Part shown: piece by piece, positions 27,119 through 35,900 of the stretch
Position numbering within the stretch: the stretch's first letter is position 1
How the letters are laid out: the number at the start of each line of letters is the position of its first letter
Notes under the pieces: model-generated
Databases searched by the model: none
What the model was told of the DNA's origin: nothing
What the model saw: only the letters and a program-made list of their open reading frames with translations
NCBI GenBank assembly: GCA_046297095.1
Contig: JBKCNS010000012.1
Span: forward strand, 9,966-73,965
Length of the DNA: 64,000 bases
DNA from: JBBATK01 sp046297095
GTDB taxonomy: Bacteria > Bacteroidota > Ignavibacteria > Kapaibacteriales > NICIL-2
Direction: 5' to 3'
Position numbers and translations under genes: made by a program

Positions 27119-28393
27119 ATGGAGTTTCTTCAAAACAAGATTCAAGAAATGTTACCCTCGCTTCGCGATACACGAAACGCGTTGCTGAAGGAAAAAGGTG
27201 AAGTTCAAATTGCTACCGTAACCGTGGAGCAGGTGTTGGGCGGCATGCGCGGCATTCCTTCGGTATTGTGCGATACCTCTTCGGTATCGGCAGACGAAGG
27301 CTTGCGTATTCGCAACATTCCCATCCTTGAACTCACCGATACCACACCGGAAGAGATCTTCTTCCTGCTGGTTACCGGTTCGCGCCCGAATGATAGTGAA
27401 AAAGAACAACTTCGCACGCTGTTTAGTGCAAAGGCAGAGCTACCGAGCTATGTACTCGATACCTTAAAGTCCATGCACAAAGATGCTCACCCGATGGCAA
27501 TGCTGTCGGCAGGTCTTCTTGCAATGGAACACGAGTCCGAGTTCCGCCGCGCCTATGATGCGGGTGCCACCAAAGATCAATTGTGGCAAGCAACATTGCA
27601 GGACAGCATCACGCTGCTTTCTCGCATTACTACTCTTGCAGCAACCATCTATCGCCTGAAGTTCCACGGCGGCAATCTTATTGCTCCCGATCCTTCCGCC
27701 GATTGGTCCACCAACTTTGCCAACATGCTTGGAGTGAACGATACTGAAGCGTGGAAAGATCTGGTACGCTTGTATTTGGTTCTTCACTCTGATCACGAAG
27801 GCGGTAACGTAAGCGCACTAACCGGCCTTACCGTGGGCTCCGCGCTGAGTGATGTGTACTATGCTGTGAGTGCAGGTTTAAACGGCCTTGCAGGTCCTTT
27901 GCACGGTTTGGCCAATCAAGAGGTTCTGGCGTTTATCCGTGATGTGGTTGAGCACTTCAAGGGCGTTCCGGACAACGAAACACTCTCAGCGTATTGCTGG
28001 GATCGATTGAAGAGCGGTCGGGTGATCCCCGGATATGGTCACGGCGTACTACGCTGCACCGATCCCCGCTTCACCGCATTCCATGATTTTGCCGAAAAGC
28101 ACAACATGCAGAGCGACAGCATCGCATTGGTGCAGAAGTTCTTCCAAGTTGTACCCGGTATTCTAACTGAGCATGGTAAGGCAAAGAGCCCGTGGCCAAA
28201 TGTCGATTCCATCAGCGGTTCCTTGCTGTACGATTTTGGTATGACGGAATTCTCGTTCTACACAGTAATGTTCGGCGTATCTCGGGCTATGGGAATCTGC
28301 TCTCAGATTCTTGTGCACCGTATGCTTGGATCGGCTATTACACGCCCCAAGTCGTTGACATTGAATCAACTCTCTGCTCTTGCAAACAAGTAA
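27119..28393 (+). CDS. gltA: Citrate synthase, mitochondrial-like type
   Basis: Citrate synthase joins acetyl-CoA and oxaloacetate at the entry of the TCA cycle. The 424 aa product carries the catalytic histidines in GLAGPLHGLANQEVL and VIPGYGHGVLRCTDPRF and the aspartate region NVDSISGSLLYDFGM. The motif HSDHEGGNVSA and the overall sequence look far more like the eukaryotic mitochondrial enzyme than like the E. coli hexameric form. That type is known from some bacteria, so recent transfer from a eukaryote is not implied. It is a single gene with its own promoter and a hairpin downstream. Confidence 0.95.
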   Translation: MEFLQNKIQEMLPSLRDTRNALLKEKGEVQIATVTVEQVLGGMRGIPSVLCDTSSVSADEGLRIRNIPILELTDTTPEEIFFLLVTGSRPNDSEKEQLRTLFSAKAELPSYVLDTLKSMHKDAHPMAMLSAGLLAMEHESEFRRAYDAGATKDQLWQATLQDSITLLSRITTLAATIYRLKFHGGNLIAPDPSADWSTNFANMLGVNDTEAWKDLVRLYLVLHSDHEGGNVSALTGLTVGSALSDVYYAVSAGLNGLAGPLHGLANQEVLAFIRDVVEHFKGVPDNETLSAYCWDRLKSGRVIPGYGHGVLRCTDPRFTAFHDFAEKHNMQSDSIALVQKFFQVVPGILTEHGKAKSPWPNVDSISGSLLYDFGMTEFSFYTVMFGVSRAMGICSQILVHRMLGSAITRPKSLTLNQLSALANK

Positions 28394-28500
28394 GAACAGC
28401 GGGCATTCTGGTCTCAGGCCTCAGGCCATACGGCAGCGTCGACAATCGTTTAGAAACGAGATTTGAGGTCACAACGAGATTCTTCGTCACCATGATAAAA

Positions 28501-28539
28501 ACAACAAAGGTCTGTCACAATGTGGCAGACCTTTGTTGT
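28501..28539. terminator. Bidirectional hairpin between convergent gltA and thiolase
   Basis: A perfect 14-bp stem (ACAACAAAGGTCTG / CAGACCTTTGTTGT) encloses an 11-base loop that itself can pair CAC with GTG. T-rich sequence follows on both strands, TTTTT on the minus side. It lies 107 bp after the citrate synthase stop and 144 bp after the thiolase stop, so it probably ends both transcripts. Confidence 0.75.
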
Positions 28540-28630
28540 TTACTACGTAGTTGTTTTCTTCTGTATGTGCGTTGCTATTCCGGCAAAGTGCACGCCGGAT
28601 GCGCAGGATAAAGACGCTTTGGCGGTAATT

Positions 28631-28666
28631 CAGAGAATGATGCAGAGAACGACGCAGAGAATGACA
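28631..28666. repeat. 12-bp tandem repeat, three copies
   Basis: cagagaatgatg, cagagaacgacg and cagagaatgaca follow each other without spacing in the 290-bp gap between convergent genes. No coding function is seen; the ORF across it does not look real. Confidence 0.5.
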
Positions 28667-28683
28667 CCAAACAATGATGTTTC

Positions 28684-29886
28684 TTATACTCTCTCGAACA
28701 CTGCCGCTAAACCCTGCCCCACACCTATACACAGCGATGCCACGCCGTAGCGCAGATTTTCGCGCTGCATGGACCGCGTAAGTGTACCGGTTAAACGAAC
28801 TCCGCTCATGCCCAGAGGGTGACCAATAGCAATTGCTCCGCCAAACACATTTAAGCGCTCGTCGGGAATCTCCAGCTGTCGCTGACAGGTAAGCACTTGC
28901 GCAGCGAAGGCCTCGTTAATCTCAAAGCGATGTATATCATTAAGCGATAGTCCGGCTTTGCGAACCGCACCACGAATGGCTTCTACGGGACCTGCACCCA
29001 TGATTCGCGGATCGATACCGGAGGCATGCCCGCTTACATACCTTGCTACCGGTTTCAAGTTGAACCTCTTCACCATCTCCTCGTTGGCCAGTAGCAGCGC
29101 GCCGGCACCGTCGTTCAATGAAGATGAATTTCCCGCAGTAACGCTGCCGCCCTTGCGGAACGCGGGCTTCAGCGCAGCGAGAGCATCGAGTGAACTATCC
29201 GCACGCGGTTGCTCGTCCTTTGCTACAATCACATCATCGCCACGTTTTCTGGGAATGCGCACGGCAACGATTTCATCATTGAATGTGCCGGCAGCTTGTG
29301 CTTGCACCGCGCGCGCGTGAGAACGCAATGCATAGGCATCCTGATCTTCTCTGCTGATCGTGAAACGCTCCGCTAAATTCTCTGCGGTCTCGCCCATAGA
29401 CTCCAACGGAAACAACGTTTCTAAAGCCGGATTGGGAAAGCGCCAGCCCAACGCTGTGTCGTAGGCAACAAGGTTTCCAAACGCAGCAGCACCGCTCACA
29501 TTTTTTGGCAATGCATAGGGCGCTCGAGACATAGACTCCACTCCCCCCGCAATCACCATCGAACTTTCGCCGGAGAGAATTGCCCGCGCACCAAGGATTA
29601 TGGCCTCCAGCGATGATGCACACAAACGATTCACGGTTACCGCAGGCACTGTTTGGGGAATGCCGGCCAGCAACGAGGCCATGCGAGCTACGTTACGATT
29701 ATCCTCGCCCGCCTGATTGGCGCAGCCCATGATTACATCGTCGAGCAGCGTAGCATCAATGCCGCTGCGCTCAACGCATTCCTTGAGAACGATCGCGGCA
29801 AGATCGTCGGGACGCACAGATGATAAAGCCCCACCGTATTTACCTACCGGAGTTCGTACAGGTTCGCAGAGAAATACTGAATGCAT
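28684..29886 (-). CDS. Acetyl-CoA acyltransferase (thiolase)
   Basis: Thiolases cleave or form 3-ketoacyl-CoA in fatty-acid, acetoacetyl-CoA or beta-ketoadipate metabolism. The 400 aa product has the nucleophilic Cys89 (TVNRLCASSLEA), the INEAFA motif, the catalytic His in GGAIAIGHPLGMSG, and the second Cys in SLCIGVGQG. The sequence is nearest by eye to PcaF/AtoB-like degradative or biosynthetic thiolases. No beta-oxidation partner lies beside it, so chain-length preference cannot be assigned. It is preceded by a short tandem repeat and followed, beyond a spacer, by a bidirectional hairpin. Confidence 0.92.
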   Translation of the reverse strand: MHSVFLCEPVRTPVGKYGGALSSVRPDDLAAIVLKECVERSGIDATLLDDVIMGCANQAGEDNRNVARMASLLAGIPQTVPAVTVNRLCASSLEAIILGARAILSGESSMVIAGGVESMSRAPYALPKNVSGAAAFGNLVAYDTALGWRFPNPALETLFPLESMGETAENLAERFTISREDQDAYALRSHARAVQAQAAGTFNDEIVAVRIPRKRGDDVIVAKDEQPRADSSLDALAALKPAFRKGGSVTAGNSSSLNDGAGALLLANEEMVKRFNLKPVARYVSGHASGIDPRIMGAGPVEAIRGAVRKAGLSLNDIHRFEINEAFAAQVLTCQRQLEIPDERLNVFGGAIAIGHPLGMSGVRLTGTLTRSMQRENLRYGVASLCIGVGQGLAAVFERV

Positions 29887-29940
29887 AATGGTTGTGGCGT
29901 AATTGATGTTGGAAACGTGTTGACGTCGCGCGTCTCTTCA

Positions 29941-29976
29941 GCGTGTAATGAGTGTTGTGCGTGTAATGAGTGTTGT
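29941..29976. repeat. 18-bp tandem duplication between valS and thiolase
   Basis: gcgtgtaatgagtgttgt occurs twice in tandem, followed by a shorter echo (gaatgttgtgaatg). It lies in the gap between the valS stop and the thiolase start, so it is part of the thiolase leader or of read-through RNA. Confidence 0.5.
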
Positions 29977-30000
29977 GAATGTTGTGAATGCAGACCGGGA

Positions 30001-32769
30001 TTACAGTGACTCCAGCGCCGACAGCGCTGCATCCACTGCTGCCAAGCCTTCCAGAGCGGTCTGCAATTTCTTGCGCTCGTTAGCCACCACATCCTCCGGA
30101 GCACCTGCCACAAATCTCTCGTTGCCGAGTTTGCCTTGCGCGCCGCGCTGAAGGTTCTCCAAACGCTCGCGCTCTTTGGTTAATCGCTCACGCTCTTTTG
30201 CTACATCGATAGTCGTGGTTGCCTGCAGATAAATATCTACCGTTCTCACGCGCGAAGTACGAGCACCCGCAGGAGCATCGGCAGCAACAATCACCCGCGG
30301 TAATTCATTGCGCGTCAGCGCAGCAATGATAGAACCTGCGTTGCGGAAAAACTCTTCGTCGTTTGTAGTACACACAAGGCTCAAGGGCGCAGCTTCACTG
30401 GGCTTCATGCCGCTCTGGCTTTTGAGCATGCGAATCTCTTCCACCACAAGTTGCAGAAGTTCGAAGCGCTCTTCCTGAACTCGATCAATCAAGCTCTGCT
30501 TGCATTCCGGCAGGCGTGATGTGGCTAAGAATTCAGCATCACCACGCAGTGCGGTAACGTGCCAAATCTCTTCAGTGATAAAGGGCATCACCGGGTGCAG
30601 CAATGCCAAGGCGCCTTCGAATACCGACAGCGCAAATCTCATGAGCTCGGCCCGCTCTTCGTTACCGGCCGATTGCTGGAACTGCACCTTCATGATCTCT
30701 ACATACCAATCGCAGAAGTCTTTCCAGATGAAGTCGTACACTGCTCGCGTGTACTCGGTAATCTTGTAGGCATCAAGATTCTCGTGCACCAGCTGAATAG
30801 TGGTGTGGAATCTGGACAGTATCCATCGGTCTGCTTGTGTGAGTTCTCGTGTAGCACCGGCAGAGTGATTACTGCCTTGATTGTTTGCTTGCTGAGCTTC
30901 ACCCTCTTGCATCCCTGCCTCACCAAACTCCATCCCTGCTTCACCGGCCTTCATCATCAGAAAGCGTGCCGCGTTCCAAATCTTATTGGCGAAGTTTCTG
31001 CCGAACTCCATTTGCGGAGCATCGGCATGGCCGTTGTCGTCCACCACAGCCACTTTAACATCCGAGCCCAATGGCGCCAGATACAACGTGGTATAGCGCA
31101 CGGCATCAGCTCCGTATTTGGAGAACAGGAACAAGGGATCGGGTGAATTCCCCAGCGACTTGGACATTTTTCGCCCGTCGCCGTCGCGAATAATGCTCGT
31201 AAAGTAAACGTCTTTGAACGGTACTGTTTTCTTGAAGTACAGCGACGCCATGATCATCCGCGCCACCCAGAAGAAAATGATATCCGGACCGGTCACAAGA
31301 AGATCTGTGGGCAGATAGGTTCGCAGCAGCGCGTTGTCCTCGGTGGTACCATCCTCCAACCATTGCATGGTGGTGAGCATCCACAGCCACGAGGAGAACC
31401 AGGTATCAAGCGAATCTTCATCCTGCGTAAGTGCAACAGACGAATCAAAACCAAGAATGGCGCGAGCTTCATCGGCAGAGCGTGCGGCCGCCATACGCCC
31501 ATCAGGAGCATAATACACCGGGATACGGTGTCCCCACCAAAGCTGACGGGAGATACACCAATCGCGAATGTTCAGCATCCAGTGTTCGTATGTTTTAATC
31601 CAATGCTCGGGATGAAACGACACAGCTCCCGATTGCACAGCGTGCAATGCCGGCTCGGCTAGCGGCTTCATGCGAACAAACCACTGATCACTATAGAAGG
31701 GCTCAACCACCTCACCGCCGCGCTCGCTTACACCCACCATGTGGGTGTATGGATCTGCTTTGATCACCAGCCCTGCATCACGCAAATCCTGAATTATCTT
31801 TTTGCGCGCATCAAAGCGGTCCATACCTACATAAGCCCCTGCGTGCGAGTTCAGGCGGGCATCGGCATCGATGGTAGCAACTACGTCCAGGTTGTGCCGC
31901 TTACCCACTTCGAAGTCGTTGATGTCGTGTGCGGGAGTAATCTTCAAACATCCGGTACCGAAGTCTTTTTCTACATAGTCGTCGGCAATTACCGGCACGT
32001 AGCGATCCGTAAGAGGCACTCGTACTCGCTTGCCTACCACGCTCGTATAGCGCTCATCCAGTGGGTGCACTGCTACGGCCACATCTCCGAAAATTGTTTC
32101 CGGACGCACGGTGGCTACCGGCATGTGGCCGCTTCCATCTTCAAATTCATAGCGAAGCGTTACCATTGTGTCCTGCATTTCCTTCATGATCACTTCTTCG
32201 TCGGACAACGCAGAGCGCATGGCAGGAGACCAATTAATTATTCCTTTGCCGCGATATATCAAGCCATCGTTATAGAGGCGTATGAAGGTTTCCGTAACGG
32301 CGTGCGACGCGCTGTCGTCCATGGTAAACAGCGTGCGGTTCCAATCGCAGGAGTTTCCAAGTGAGCGCAACTGCTTCAGAATGATACCGCCGTATTTTTC
32401 CTTCCATTCCATCACGCGCTCCACAAACTTCTCTCGGCCAAGATCGTGACGTGTGATGCCTTCGGTTTCCCGAAGCATGCCTTCTACCTTGCTTTGTGTT
32501 GCAATACCGGCGTGATCCAATCCGGGGAACCATGCAGCTTGATATCCGCACATGCGCTTGTAGCGAATGTATAAGTCTTGAATGCTGTGATTCAGCACGT
32601 GCCCCATGGTGAGCATTCCCGTAACGTTTGGCGGCGGCATCAGAATGGAATAGGGCTGCTTACCCTGCGGAAGTTCGTCGGGAATAGCAAACACTTGGGA
32701 GTTCATCCAACGGTCGTACCAATGATGCTCTACGGATTCGGGAGTATAATGCTTGGCAAGTTCCTGCAT
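30001..32769 (-). CDS. valS: Valyl-tRNA synthetase
   Basis: This enzyme charges tRNA-Val. The 922 aa class I synthetase has the HIGH-type motif (PPPNVTGMLTMGHVLN), an editing domain, the KMSKS motif (GRKMSKSLGNSPDP), an anticodon-binding domain and the C-terminal coiled-coil arm (KERERLTKERERLENLQ). About 30 residues after the Rossmann domain (about 604-632) are an unusual low-complexity insert built of repeats GEAGMEF, GEAGMQE and GEAQQAN, encoded by a 21-bp repeat. It should lie in a surface linker before the conserved LTQADRWIL. An exact -7 box is 35 bp upstream. Confidence 0.96.
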   Translation of the reverse strand: MQELAKHYTPESVEHHWYDRWMNSQVFAIPDELPQGKQPYSILMPPPNVTGMLTMGHVLNHSIQDLYIRYKRMCGYQAAWFPGLDHAGIATQSKVEGMLRETEGITRHDLGREKFVERVMEWKEKYGGIILKQLRSLGNSCDWNRTLFTMDDSASHAVTETFIRLYNDGLIYRGKGIINWSPAMRSALSDEEVIMKEMQDTMVTLRYEFEDGSGHMPVATVRPETIFGDVAVAVHPLDERYTSVVGKRVRVPLTDRYVPVIADDYVEKDFGTGCLKITPAHDINDFEVGKRHNLDVVATIDADARLNSHAGAYVGMDRFDARKKIIQDLRDAGLVIKADPYTHMVGVSERGGEVVEPFYSDQWFVRMKPLAEPALHAVQSGAVSFHPEHWIKTYEHWMLNIRDWCISRQLWWGHRIPVYYAPDGRMAAARSADEARAILGFDSSVALTQDEDSLDTWFSSWLWMLTTMQWLEDGTTEDNALLRTYLPTDLLVTGPDIIFFWVARMIMASLYFKKTVPFKDVYFTSIIRDGDGRKMSKSLGNSPDPLFLFSKYGADAVRYTTLYLAPLGSDVKVAVVDDNGHADAPQMEFGRNFANKIWNAARFLMMKAGEAGMEFGEAGMQEGEAQQANNQGSNHSAGATRELTQADRWILSRFHTTIQLVHENLDAYKITEYTRAVYDFIWKDFCDWYVEIMKVQFQQSAGNEERAELMRFALSVFEGALALLHPVMPFITEEIWHVTALRGDAEFLATSRLPECKQSLIDRVQEERFELLQLVVEEIRMLKSQSGMKPSEAAPLSLVCTTNDEEFFRNAGSIIAALTRNELPRVIVAADAPAGARTSRVRTVDIYLQATTTIDVAKERERLTKERERLENLQRGAQGKLGNERFVAGAPEDVVANERKKLQTALEGLAAVDAALSALESL

Positions 32770-32803
32770 GTGAATTCAAGAATAAGGGCGGAAAACAATA
32801 GTG

Positions 32804-32811
32804 CAAAAATA
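32804..32811 (-). promoter_or_regulatory. Bacteroidota-type -7 box upstream of valS
   Basis: TATTTTTG followed by CAC on the minus strand, 34 bp before the valS ATG, an exact TAnnTTTG match in the gap after porU. Confidence 0.5.
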
Positions 32812-32947
32812 GAGAAAAGGCCGCGGTGAGGCAGAGCTTAGGCGGGCTGCGCGCGAATTCTTCCGTCAGTGTGGTATAGTTGTGGTCGCGCACTGTCCGG
32901 TTGCGGTCGCGTTACTGCGGCAGTACCGGAATATTGACCTTGCCATT

Positions 32948-35900
32948 CTATCGCACAAGAATCAACACACCGGTGCGCATATCCAAGTTGACATCTTCTC
33001 CGGTGAACAGGCGGTAGTAGTAACACCCCTGCATCAGAAGATTCCCCATGTCGTCCCTATCGTCCACAATAATGGTGTTCGAGCCCAGTCTGGCAAGCAT
33101 GCGATAGCTACGCACAATATTGCCGCGCAGATCGTACATCTGCAACTGAACTGTTTGATTCAGCACCGGACTGCGCAGATCAAAACGCACAGCAGCAGTT
33201 TGTGTGAAGGGATTGGGGAACACAACAACGCTGTCGGTGGCTACATCACGGTTCACCTGCACACTCACGTTGCGCACGCTTTCGTTACCAAAGTAATCCC
33301 GCGCGCGTATTCGTATAGTATTCGTTCCATACTCCAGCTGCGGGCTGAAGGTAATGGCCTCTTGTGCCTGTGCAGGAGCCCACGGCACGGTTCGGAGTTC
33401 TTCGAGCTTACGATATGAATACAATGCATCCGCTGCAGTGTCTATGGGCACAAGATTCACTCTGGCAGTAAGCCCGGCTGCATTGTCCATGATTAACCGC
33501 GAATTGTCTGTGGTGTACGCCCATACCAAGGGCTTACGCGATACCCACATGCCGTCAGTTGCCGGCAGACTGTCGATAAACACTGATATGTATGGAGCTT
33601 GTTCGTCGTTACTGATACGCAACTCAGACCGAGCCGAATTGTTAAAGCGGTACAATTCCGGAAACACATTATCAGGATCTATGGTAAAACTGCAAACAGT
33701 GCGCGCGGCATAACTGAGCGTCGACGATGTATCACGCAGAGAGTATTCCGTGTCCACCGACGGTTGTGACACCAGCAGAGAAAGTGATCTGCCGTTGTCG
33801 GTGCCCTCGGCGGTGCGAATATTTATGGCAACACTGATTGAATCGCTTTCGGCACGCGGCGAAATTCTTGTGAATGATCCACCCATCATTACCGTGTCTC
33901 CACGAAGGGTGGAGTCCGGAGTAACGACAAAGCTGCCCGGAACAACGGCAAATTCCGGCAACGGATCCATTTCGAATTCAACTCCACTGCACGCAGCATC
34001 CGCAGACAATCCCGTTCTTATGAGGTGTATGTGCGCCCGCAGGTATGGGTATTCTGTGCTGCGAATGGAATCGAGCGAGAGCCTCACTCCTTCTGCCTTC
34101 ATCAACGTATCCGGAGTGGAGTAGGGTGTTCGGTATCCAAGAATTCGCACATCTACACGCACAGCCGAATCCGGGAACAAGCCCTGAGCGCTAAAAGCAC
34201 GCCAACGTTTAGCGGGGCCGAAGATAGGCGTAGTGATCGACGCCTCGGGCGGTGAGATTCGCAGGTACCCCTCTATAGTTACCGTATCACTTTGACTGTA
34301 TGCCCCCGATGAATCCGTGTTGACCATCTCGTGAACAGTAAATGACGATGTATCTCGAGCAGCGGCAAAAGCAAAGGAGCGGGGATCTTGAAGCAGGTTG
34401 TAGCTGCGGCTGCCCAGAGCCTTCAAATGCATTTTAAACGTGTCAAGGTCACGGGCCACGAAGGCAGTACCATACGAACCTCCGCAAAGTGCCATGAGCA
34501 CGTAATCGCTATCGGAAACGGCGGTGCGAAGAAAACGATTGAGCGTTCGTCCTGAACCGTTGAAACAGTTATCGCAGGTATCCAGATCGGCATAGGTGTC
34601 GAAGTTGCGCACAGCTGTTACCGCACCGGTATAGCGATTCACAGTGCGCACATTCACGCCGCGCTGATACATGTTATCGCCATAGGTAACATTGTTGATA
34701 CGAATCTGATAGCCTTGAACAATATCGAATCGAAGCACTCCCAAACTATCGTAATACAAATGCCCAACGGTAGACTGCACGCGATACGGTATAAAGTTGT
34801 TCATTACCCACGAACCGTTTTTATCGGCTGTATCGCGGCGCAATCCGGTAATAGTAAACAACGACTCATCATCTTGAATCGTCGAGGCAAGACGCACTGA
34901 GGACGATACCGAATCGCGCACATAGAAAGGAACCACGAGCCAGGCACTAGTATCTCCGCTTTCCTTGTTTCGCGAACGTGCCGCGAACTCAAGTTTCGAC
35001 CCACTTTTCAGCCGCACATCGGGACGCCATTCTACATGAGTTGAGGTACGCTGCACATCAAGGGAGCTGCCGAAGTCCACCTTGTGTAGCACCTCGTTTT
35101 TACTCCGCAGTTCTAATTGAACATCGTCTCCCATTCGCTGAGGCGACGAAAACAAGAAACGAAATACCGGCGCCGATGCCGACACATCCCAGCCCGCAAG
35201 CGGCTCAAGGGCAAGCGGTCGGGGCGAGTACACTCGGAACGTGAACTCAACAGCACTGTCCTGAATGAAAACTCTACCCAGCGTATTCAACGGATCTATT
35301 TCAATGCGAAGTCGATGATCTCCCGCGATGCTCCGCGTGCTTAACGCCACTCGTATATCGTTCTCGTTACACAATGAGGGTATCACTGTCCACAGTGTAT
35401 CGGTAAGATTATCTATGCGGCGAATAATGGCCACCGGTACAGCGGTATCTGCCGAAACACCGGCATTAAAAATCCTCATGGATACGTAGGCGGAGTCTTT
35501 GTCTTCGGTTACAAACTCCGACCCTTCCTGGTCTTCCACCCGAACAGATCCGCGCAGCACCACAGGGCGTACAATAGTATCAAAAGGTAGCCGGGTTAGA
35601 GGATCACCAAGCAAACAACATTGATAAAAAACACCACGATACACACTGGACCCGGAGAACTGTCCCAGGTTCGCTTCGGCGCGGGTGAAAACCTCGCCAA
35701 GAGTACGCGCCTTACCTTGGGCCATTTCGGTAAACATCACGATCATCAAGAGTTGCTGCACCATGGGAACTCCGTAGCCGGTGGAGCCCATCACTGCTAT
35801 CGCTCCTCGACGGTACGCATGCAAAAAGTTCTCATTGATCGAGGTAACATCCCGCTCGGCGAAGGCTGCATTCTGGCATGCAACGGCGCTAAGAATATAG

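Noticed and set aside
26769..27188. 139-codon plus-strand ORF between mltG and citrate synthase
   Set aside because: It overlaps both the mltG start and the citrate synthase start in another frame and has no domain-like sequence.
28520..28750. 76-codon plus-strand ORF with an apparent signal peptide after citrate synthase
   Set aside because: It starts inside the terminator hairpin, runs through the 12-bp tandem repeat and overlaps the end of thiolase antisense. The hydrophobic start is probably chance.
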